Origin: CAMNAO01 sp045605145
GTDB taxonomy: Bacteria; Bacillota; Clostridia; Oscillospirales; Oscillospiraceae
Assembly: GCA_045605145.1 (NCBI GenBank)
Contig: JAZUPH010000026.1
Span: 1 to 39,053 of the forward strand
DNA length: 39,053 bases
Reading direction: 5' to 3'
Both the position numbers and the translations under genes were made by a program. This document shows positions 34,135-39,053 of the stretch, piece after piece (within the stretch, counting starts at the first letter, position 1; every line of letters begins with the position of its first letter). The notes under the pieces are model-generated. The model was not told where the DNA came from. It did not search any database and saw only the letters and a program-made list of their open reading frames with translations.

Positions 34135-34431
34135 GGCCCACGCAAGAGCCGCGGAGATTCCTCCGGAGAAATGCGAATCCCTGGACACTACGCGCCGGAT
34201 CGGACTTCGCGCTGTACTGATGCACTCTACAGGCAGAGGAACCGTCACAGGATTAATCGGCAGCTGTATATATATGAACGAGCGAACACCTCCTTCCCTC
34301 ACTGCCGCCCACCCTCGCCCGCACGGTCTTTTATTCCCCAAAAAGATGACCCGCTCTTTTGAGCGGGTCATCTTTTTGTATCCGGAGGATCGGCATCACA
34401 CCGATGGCAGGTAAAGCCTAAGCTCTGCCCC
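34135..34431. other. Convergent intergenic region
   Basis: About 297 nt between the convergent hydrolase (+) and MerR (-) genes. It holds the strong hairpin at 34340-34377. The rest shows no gene, signal peptide or clear promoter; short weak stems such as GGAG/CTCC occur near 34155. Confidence 0.5.
34340..34377. terminator. Strong bidirectional terminator
   Basis: AAAAAGATGACCCGCTC and its perfect complement form a 17-bp stem with a TTTT loop. The A/T ends give U runs in both directions, so it ends both the hydrolase and the MerR transcripts. Confidence 0.92.
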
Positions 34432-35160
34432 TTAATATCCGGTATAAACTTTTATTGCCTTGCTGATATACTCAGCAGTTCCGTCACCGTGTTTATCAAT
34501 GTTGGTTTTGAAGCGTTCGTCCGCGACATACATTTGACCGAGACCGGCAAAAATCTCATTTGTGCAGGTGTAGTAGTTCTCGGTGATATATTTCCGGAGC
34601 TTTTCCGCAAGAGCCTGCGCTTCGGCGGCATCAGGTGCCGCGCCGTTTTTCATGCATGCCGCGAACTCTGCCAGAATACCGTCCATCCCCTGGGATAGAC
34701 TATTCCACTTGTCCTTTGAATAATCCGCCGTTTTCCCGACATGCTCCCTGTATACCTCGGTTTTTCCCCATCTTTCTTTTACTTCGCTCTTGTAGTTTTC
34801 AAATTCGCTGTTATCAAAAGCCTTCATAACAGTTGCTCCTTTCGCTGCGCCGTTAATGGCGGAAATCAGTCTTTCCAGGCGCTCTTTCTTGAGTATGAGA
34901 AGTTTTTTCTGCTCATTGAGCGCCTTTTCCCTGTCGTAGTTTGGTGAGGATAAAATTTCGCGGATGCTTTTCAACGGAAAATCCAGCTCACGGAAAAAGA
35001 GTATCTCCTGCATACGAACAAGTGATTTATCATCGTAAAAACGATAGCCCGTTTGCTCGTTTACAGACGCGGGAATCAGCAATCCTATTTCATCATAGTA
35101 GCGTAGTGTGCGCACACTCACGCCCGTGAACTCGGCGAATTCTTTGATCTGCATTTTCAT
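34432..35160 (-). CDS. MerR family regulator with TipAS-like effector domain
   Basis: 242 residues from MKMQIKEFAE. Residues 3-72 are the MerR DNA-binding domain (FTGVSVRTLRYYDEIGLL and YRFYDDKSLVRMQEILFFRE), followed by a dimerisation coiled coil (about 80-112). The C-terminal domain (about 120-242) has WNSLSQGMDGILAEFAAC and YYTCTNEIFAGLGQMYVAD, the signature of TipAS/albicidin-type drug-binding domains. These sense antibiotics or other small molecules. I chose ATG 35158-35160 with GGGGTGATAAG upstream. The gene is preceded by a MerR-type promoter with 19-bp spacing and is probably autoregulated. Confidence 0.92.
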   Translation of the reverse strand: MKMQIKEFAEFTGVSVRTLRYYDEIGLLIPASVNEQTGYRFYDDKSLVRMQEILFFRELDFPLKSIREILSSPNYDREKALNEQKKLLILKKERLERLISAINGAAKGATVMKAFDNSEFENYKSEVKERWGKTEVYREHVGKTADYSKDKWNSLSQGMDGILAEFAACMKNGAAPDAAEAQALAEKLRKYITENYYTCTNEIFAGLGQMYVADERFKTNIDKHGDGTAEYISKAIKVYTGY

Positions 35161-35180
35161 CTTATCACCCCACAAACAAG

Positions 35181-35211
35181 AGTATAAACTATACCGCTGC
35201 GTGAGAGTCAA
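35181..35211 (-). promoter_or_regulatory. MerR-type promoter with 19-bp spacer
   Basis: On the minus strand TTGACT (35206-35211) and TATACT (35181-35186) are 19 nt apart, the elongated spacing typical of MerR-controlled promoters. It lies 21 nt ahead of the MerR start codon and contains GTATAGTTTATAC symmetry. Confidence 0.8.
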
Positions 35212-35303
35212 TAGTATTTTTGATAATTGTTGATTGATGTGCAATTACTATGGGTCCGGCTCATACAGCATAACGCGCGGCGGCTAAGCCCCATGTTTTT
35301 GGC

Positions 35304-35331
35304 GGCGGTAGCAAGCCCCCGCCCTACGGCA
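35304..35331 (+). repeat. 28-bp intergenic direct repeat, copy 1
   Basis: GGCGGTAGCAAGCCCCCGCC and then CTACGGCA. The second copy at 35492-35519 differs in two bases. This belongs to the palindrome-rich intergenic region. Confidence 0.7.
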
Positions 35332-35360
35332 AGCCCGTGGCGGGAAATGTATTCTTGGCG

Positions 35361-35406
35361 GGACGGGGATACGGATTGCCACGGCACTTCGTGCCTCGCA
35401 ATGACA
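35361..35406. repeat. Intergenic palindromic repeat with GGCACTTCGTGCC core
   Basis: GGACGGGGATACGGATTGCC precedes a GGCAC/GTGCC hairpin and TCGCAATGACA. Sequences of this kind (GTCATTGCGAGG...GGCAATCC) are widespread repetitive intergenic elements in many bacteria; here only one copy lies in the window. Confidence 0.6.
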
Positions 35407-35426
35407 CGCAAAATCGCAGCGCGTAG

Positions 35427-35445
35427 GGGCGGATAGTATCCGCCC
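35427..35445. repeat. GGGCGGAT palindromic repeat
   Basis: GGGCGGATAGTATCCGCCC forms a perfect 8-bp stem with a 3-nt loop. Related GTAGGGGCGGATA elements recur in Clostridia genomes in intergenic positions. Confidence 0.6.
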
Positions 35446-35491
35446 GAAATCCGTTCCGTGCGCACCGCACTGCCTCCAAAAACAAAACAAC

Positions 35492-35519
35492 GGCGGGAGC
35501 AAGCCCACGCCCTACGGCA
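35492..35519 (+). repeat. 28-bp intergenic direct repeat, copy 2
   Basis: GGCGGGAGCAAGCCCACGCC and then CTACGGCA; 26 of 28 bases match the copy at 35304-35331. Confidence 0.7.
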
Positions 35520-35567
35520 GGGACGGATCACGAACGCACCCCTTCCACCACGCTTCGCGCGGTCCCA

Positions 35568-35590
35568 CTCCCCCTCTGTCAGAGGGGGAG
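35568..35590. repeat. CTCCCCCTCT palindrome
   Basis: CTCCCCCTCT pairs with AGAGGGGGAG across a GTC loop (perfect 10-bp stem). It is preceded by the CACCCCTTCCACCACGCTTC segment seen in repetitive intergenic DNA of related bacteria. Confidence 0.6.
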
Positions 35591-35710
35591 GCTTTGCGGC
35601 GCGGTGTAAATTTTGAAAAACACCCCGATGAACTCAATTTTGCCGGGGGGGGATTGCGTTGGTTGGTGGGGAGCGGAATCAGAGGGGAAAGGCCATGTGC
35701 AACACAGAAG

Positions 35711-35727
35711 AACCGTCCCCCTGTGTT
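35711..35727 (+). repeat. 17-nt repeat, copy 1
   Basis: AACCGTCCCCCTGTGTT, found exactly again at 37218-37234. Here it lies inside AACACAG...CTGTGTT (35701-35727), a 7-bp inverted pair. Confidence 0.65.
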
Positions 35728-35742
35728 CCTTCATGTCTTAAA

Positions 35743-36321
35743 TCAACCAATACCTTGCTCTTTTCGATAATCCACAATTGTTTTATACGACAGGGACGAC
35801 AGGCGCACAGCTGTTGTATTGTCAAAATCAAGAACGAGGAACTTATTTTGGTTCATAACTCCATAAAAGTAGCTATGTAAAATTTTCTTTAAAAAAGATA
35901 CATCTCTGGGGGAAAAGAAAACACAAATAACGGTTTGATAATTCTGCAAGTTCGCAGAAGCCGCATATGCAGCGATAATCATCTCCGATATTTCATCCCA
36001 TTTATACAAAAACACCTTGCGGCCGCAATAAACTGCGATTCCCTCTTCATTAGCTGTATACTTTTTGCTTTCAAATGTGTTTGCCTTGAATGCAAATACA
36101 ACAAATTGCAAACCTATCGCCAGAGGGAGCGAAAGAACAAATAATTGAAGCCAAAATCTCAGAATACTAAAGTACAAGCTGAAGTCGTATTCTGCCAGAA
36201 AGGAGATAAAGACGCACGCTCCCGCTATTAAAAGCCCTATGCCAACCGGCAGGTAAAAATAACGGGCGGCGCCTCTTCCAAATTTACTAATCGAGGTAAA
36301 ACGACACTCATTCATAAACAT
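35743..36321 (-). CDS. Small membrane protein beside the orphan RHS cassette (candidate immunity protein)
   Basis: 192 residues with two hydrophobic segments (about 22-42 and 55-78) followed by a soluble C-terminal half with short strands (VFLYKWDEISEMII, YQTVICVFFSPRD). The layout resembles membrane-anchored PH-like small proteins, though I do not recognise a family. It lies 14 nt downstream of the orphan RHS cassette on the same strand, the place where immunity genes usually sit. GGAAGGTGG precedes the ATG at 36319-36321. The gene is AT-rich compared with the rest of the window, as expected for a transferred accessory gene. An immunity role is inference only. Confidence 0.6.
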   Translation of the reverse strand: MFMNECRFTSISKFGRGAARYFYLPVGIGLLIAGACVFISFLAEYDFSLYFSILRFWLQLFVLSLPLAIGLQFVVFAFKANTFESKKYTANEEGIAVYCGRKVFLYKWDEISEMIIAAYAASANLQNYQTVICVFFSPRDVSFLKKILHSYFYGVMNQNKFLVLDFDNTTAVRLSSLSYKTIVDYRKEQGIG

Positions 36322-36334
36322 AAACCACCTTCCC

Positions 36335-37156
36335 TCACGCAGTCAGAGCAACAGAAAAAACTGTTTTTGACATTGAGACAGTAGAAGACAAAGGATTTCG
36401 CGAACTAAGCAAGTTTATAACTCCATTTTGAGCAGCAACACTGATAATTTCGGTATGAGCCCCTGTCATCAGTCCCCCAGCAAATGAAGTTACACCCACG
36501 GCGAATCCGCTCTCAATAGCTACAGGAATCTTTGTCCCAAGGTATGTTCCAAACCCAGAAATAATTCCTGCAACAATTCCTGCTCCAACTCTTTGCCAGG
36601 TGGCGCCTTCTGTTTTAGCTGCAGTCACAGTTCCTGAAACAACACCGACTACAACTGATGCAACAACCGCTACGGTTCCGCCCGCTGCGCCTCCTACCGC
36701 GGCAACAGCACCAGTAAAAGCACCAGTTGCTGCCGCGCTTAATACACCAGCTCCTGTCACAGGAGTCTCGTTAATGCCGCAAGAAACTATGTAAGAAACT
36801 GTGTTGATAATTGCACCTGCAATAGCACCCCCTATTGCAGCGCCGATGATGGTACCAATTGCAAGTCCAAATAGTTGTCCGCACTCATCAACAAACATCA
36901 CTGGATTATTGCCACAATACGCATACATATTGAACCCGATGACACCCTGCCCGGTGCTTGCAAACGCGTCCGCAGAGATAAACCTACCCACCTGCGGGTC
37001 ATAGTACCTGCTCTGCAGATAGTAGAGCCCAGTCTCGGTGTCGTAGTAGTAGCCGCGGTAGCGCAGGGGGTTCGCCGCGCCTACAGTGGACGCAAGTGAG
37101 CCGGTGGTGCCGCCGCTTGCGGATGACGAGGGAACGGTTCCCCGTCCTATTTGCAC
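36335..37156 (-). pseudogene. Orphan RHS C-terminal cassette (core end plus Gly/Ala-rich tip)
   Basis: A 273-residue frame with no good start: the GTG at 37154-37156 has no convincing ribosome site and the first 17 residues do not match RHS. From about residue 18 it repeats the RHS core end of the main gene (PLRYRGYYYDTETGLYYLQS, then GRFISADAFASTGQGVIGF and NNPVMFVDECGQ). After this a distinct tip of about 180 residues follows, rich in Gly/Ala/Val and with GxxxG-like runs (LAIGTIIGAAIGGAIAGAII), possibly membrane-inserting or a pretoxin region. No recognisable nuclease motif is present. It is best read as a silent displaced tip that could be expressed after recombination with the main gene. 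Confidence 0.7.
36893..37110 (-). repeat. RHS core direct repeat, orphan copy
   Basis: About 218 bp that matches 37884-38101 at the nucleotide level, same orientation, covering the core end from SLASTVGAANPLRY to the CPVM/NPVM region. The two copies diverge sharply on both sides. Confidence 0.75.
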
Positions 37157-37217
37157 CGCTCAAATTGCCGCCTTCATCAAGACAATGATCCGTCACCTGT
37201 CTTATATGTTGCGCATT

Positions 37218-37234
37218 AACCGTCCCCCTGTGTT
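37218..37234 (+). repeat. 17-nt repeat, copy 2
   Basis: AACCGTCCCCCTGTGTT, an exact copy of 35711-35727. It lies just beyond the stop of the small cysteine-rich gene, between it and the orphan RHS cassette, so it may mark an insertion border. Confidence 0.65.
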
Positions 37235-37490
37235 ATGTTTTGTCTACAATTGTCCAACTAAATAGTGCGGCTAATTCATCGTAGCAATCACAACAGATCC
37301 AGCTATTACTTAGCTGCTCATAATACCCTTTTTGAAGATCACAAGGATGTCTACTGAATCTTGCCCAACACAATTCGCAATGAGCATGCGCCCCAGCAGC
37401 GCCGACAAACGACTTGAAGGCAAGTGCTTTGTTGTGTAGGTAAGCTTTATTTTCATACTCGATAAGATACCATTCTTTGTCCATGAACAT
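37233..37490 (-). CDS. Small Cys-rich protein, candidate immunity protein of the RHS toxin
   Basis: 85 residues from MFMDKEW. It has HCELC, a further Cys, and a CCDC pair (CxxC...CCxC pattern), consistent with a zinc-binding site, and no signal peptide. It starts 9 nt after the RHS gene stop, with GAAGGGG in between, so it is translated from the same message. Immediate position behind an RHS toxin tip is the rule for immunity genes. I do not recognise a family. The role is inferred from position and could be checked by co-occurrence with the same tip. Confidence 0.65.
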   Translation of the reverse strand: MFMDKEWYLIEYENKAYLHNKALAFKSFVGAAGAHAHCELCWARFSRHPCDLQKGYYEQLSNSWICCDCYDELAALFSWTIVDKT

Positions 37491-37499
37491 TCCCCTTCG

Positions 37500-39053
37500 T
37501 CAATTAGTCGCCAACTCGATGCGATTAGGAAATACTCGCCACTTGTTCCCAAACTCATCGTTATAATCCCAATGAGGATCTATGCCACCAGGATGATTAA
37601 GATCAGGATGCCAAGAGTCCCTACCGCTAGGATTGGCATAGCCGCCCCTTCGACCACCTTGTTCGTCTGGGCCTCTCCACACATATCCAGGGGGTGCCCT
37701 TGTGGGATCGTTACCCGGATAAGAAACATTGGGGGTAGTTATCGATGTAGGCCGCGCACCGCTGCTACCGCCTGCTTGATACGCAGGATTACCTGCCGCG
37801 CCGCCGCTCGGGTCGCGGTACGGCTCAACATCATCCGGCTCGTCGTCAATAATATCCTCTGCAGTGCTGCCCTGTGTATCCACATACATCACCGGACAAT
37901 TGAGACAATACGCAAACATATTGTAGCCGAGGACACCTTGTCCGGTGCTTGCATAGGTGTCAGCACTCACAAACCGTCCAACTTCGGCATCGTAGTAACG
38001 GGACTGCAGATAGTACAACTCCGTCTCGGTGTCGTAGTAGTACCCGCGGTAGCGCAGGGGGTTCGCCGCACCGACTGTGGACGCAAGCGAGCCGGTGGTG
38101 CTAAGCAGCATACCCCAGCTATCGTAGGTATAGCTGACGACGATATTACCGCTTGAGTTCATCAGGCCGATTACATCGCCCTGAAGGTTGGTGATGTAAT
38201 AGTAGTATTTGTAGGTGCTGTTGCTGTCAGCAGAGTAGCGAACTGCATAGGGGGTACCGTCGGAGGTATACAGGAACCTCAGCACCGTCGTGCCGTACTT
38301 CTCCTGCAATAAGGTACTGCCGGAATAGAGGTAACTGTGAGTTACACCGCCCACGGTCTTGCTGTACCTTATGCCGTTTGCATCATAGGTGTAGCTTACG
38401 CCAGTGCTGCCATTTGATGCCGCAGTCAGTTCTCTGCCATTGTCCCAGGTAAATGTCCAGCCGCGGTACGATGTGGGATTGCCTGTTTCGTCATAAGTGA
38501 TGGTCGTCCCGTCGTATTTTGTAAGCTGATCGCGCCATCCGCTGTTGCCGTAGGTATAGGTGTGGCTTGTCCCGTTCTTCGTGGCGGTGAGGATGTTGCC
38601 CGCACCGTCATAGGTATAGCTCTCAACCACCGTGCCGCTGCTGTTTTTGACGGTGAGAAGCTGACCCAGAGCATCATAGGTGTAGGTATATGTCCCGTCA
38701 CTCGTGATGCGCCCCATCTCGTCATAGGTATAATCATAGGACGCCAAGCCGGTAGTGCCTCTTACCACATCGTAACTGGCCACCAATCCGCTGGTGGTGC
38801 TGTCCGTTGTCCCGTCCGGCGTTACATAGCTGTATATACAGCTGTATAGCTCAGTGCCGCTTGATGTGGTGTAGGTTCGCTTGCTTACCCGCTCAAGCCC
38901 GTCGTACAGTATCGTCTCTGCCCCGCCGGTGACCAGGGTCACACTCTCCAAAAGGCCCGTGAGCTCATCATACACATAGGACATCGTGCCGCTTATGCCG
39001 GAGCCGGCATAGCTGGTGGACGACAGCCTGCCCGCCGCATCGTAGGCGGAGGA
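37500..39053 (-). CDS. RHS/YD-repeat polymorphic toxin (3' part; 5' end outside the window)
   Basis: 517 residues in frame to the right edge. YD repeats (about residues 1-290, for example YDELTGLLESV, YTYDALGQL, YTYDGAGNI, YDETGNPTSY) lead to the RHS core end (PLRYRGYYYDTETELYYLQS, SRYYDAEVGRFVSADTYAS, NMFAYCLNCPVMYVD). The tip is about 120 residues: a Pro/Gly/Asp-rich linker, then PPGYVWRGPDEQGGRRGGYA, SWHPDLNHPGG and DPHWDYNDEFGNKWRVFP, which resembles the polymorphic toxin type 37 (Ntox37-like) domain. RHS proteins form a shell that holds the toxin and are delivered by contact-dependent secretion or, in Gram-positives, by a wall-linked route. The small gene behind it would neutralise the tip. 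The toxin call rests on memory of the family. Confidence 0.85.
   Translation of the reverse strand, partial: SSAYDAAGRLSSTSYAGSGISGTMSYVYDELTGLLESVTLVTGGAETILYDGLERVSKRTYTTSSGTELYSCIYSYVTPDGTTDSTTSGLVASYDVVRGTTGLASYDYTYDEMGRITSDGTYTYTYDALGQLLTVKNSSGTVVESYTYDGAGNILTATKNGTSHTYTYGNSGWRDQLTKYDGTTITYDETGNPTSYRGWTFTWDNGRELTAASNGSTGVSYTYDANGIRYSKTVGGVTHSYLYSGSTLLQEKYGTTVLRFLYTSDGTPYAVRYSADSNSTYKYYYYITNLQGDVIGLMNSSGNIVVSYTYDSWGMLLSTTGSLASTVGAANPLRYRGYYYDTETELYYLQSRYYDAEVGRFVSADTYASTGQGVLGYNMFAYCLNCPVMYVDTQGSTAEDIIDDEPDDVEPYRDPSGGAAGNPAYQAGGSSGARPTSITTPNVSYPGNDPTRAPPGYVWRGPDEQGGRRGGYANPSGRDSWHPDLNHPGGIDPHWDYNDEFGNKWRVFPNRIELATN
37884..38101 (-). repeat. RHS core direct repeat, main-gene copy
   Basis: Matches 36893-37110 in the same orientation, with about 1 kb between the two copies. 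Recombination between them would remove the present tip and its immunity gene and attach the orphan tip to the main gene. Confidence 0.75.

Larger units (their letters stand above)
35161..35742. other. Intergenic region rich in palindromes
   Basis: 582 nt with no supported gene. Beyond the merR promoter it holds a 28-bp direct repeat, three perfect hairpins and the first copy of a 17-nt repeat found again at 37218. Details are listed separately. Confidence 0.6.

Noticed and set aside
35284..35508. Short open frames in the palindrome-rich region
   Set aside because: They are built from the repeat elements and have no ribosome site or protein-like sequence.
1..39053. tRNA, rRNA, CRISPR array, insertion sequence or prophage
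   Set aside because: I saw no cloverleaf-like tRNA, no rRNA segment, no regularly spaced repeats and no transposase, integrase or structural phage gene in the translations.

Overview
The window reads as chromosomal DNA of a GC-rich, low-oxygen-type Firmicute, most likely an uncultured Clostridia/Oscillospiraceae-like gut bacterium. The basis is strong AGGAGG ribosome binding sites, sigma-A style promoters, an RNase J instead of an RNase E, the ywiB-like/argS neighbourhood also found in Bacillus, paired XpaC/TelA genes, and intergenic palindromes of a kind common in this group. This placement is an inference from gene content. I see no rRNA, tRNA, CRISPR array, transposase or phage gene.

Positions 1-18,150 are ordinary core genome: sfsA (partial), an MFS transporter, murA, an XpaC-like protein, a small hypothetical, murI, a DUF1934/YwiB protein, argS, a zinc-ribbon membrane protein, ridA, a cysteine-less ArsC-like protein overlapping the RNase J gene, an rpe-recR operon, a second XpaC with telA, a LemA-like/TPM pair, and an AEC transporter. 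Several hairpin terminators separate the units.

Positions 18,437-34,134 hold an uncharacterised accessory locus. On the minus strand it has an Opp/Dpp-type ABC importer (solute-binding protein, two permeases, two ATPases), a TetR regulator with a well-formed promoter between two inverted 15-bp sites, two related alpha/beta hydrolases, an SDR protein, a long two-half alpha/beta hydrolase and a tandem metallo-beta-lactamase-fold protein. A second two-half hydrolase lies on the plus strand at the far end. The likely logic is import of a small molecule or peptide-like conjugate followed by several rounds of cytoplasmic hydrolysis, under TetR control. The substrate is unknown. Three members are duplicated-and-degenerated: two hydrolases whose first half lacks the nucleophile, and an MBL protein lacking canonical first-metal histidines in both halves. 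The SDR also lacks the catalytic Tyr at the usual place. At about 32,119 the solute-binding gene, missing its signal peptide, abuts head-to-head with the tail of an unrelated plus-strand gene. That is a real rearrangement or an assembly join.

Positions 34,340-39,053 contain a MerR regulator with a textbook 19-bp-spacer promoter, a cluster of intergenic palindromes, a small membrane protein, an orphan RHS C-terminal cassette, a small cysteine-rich protein that is a candidate immunity protein, and the 3' part of an RHS/YD-repeat polymorphic toxin gene running off the window. About 218 bp of shared RHS core in direct orientation could let the orphan tip recombine onto the main gene.
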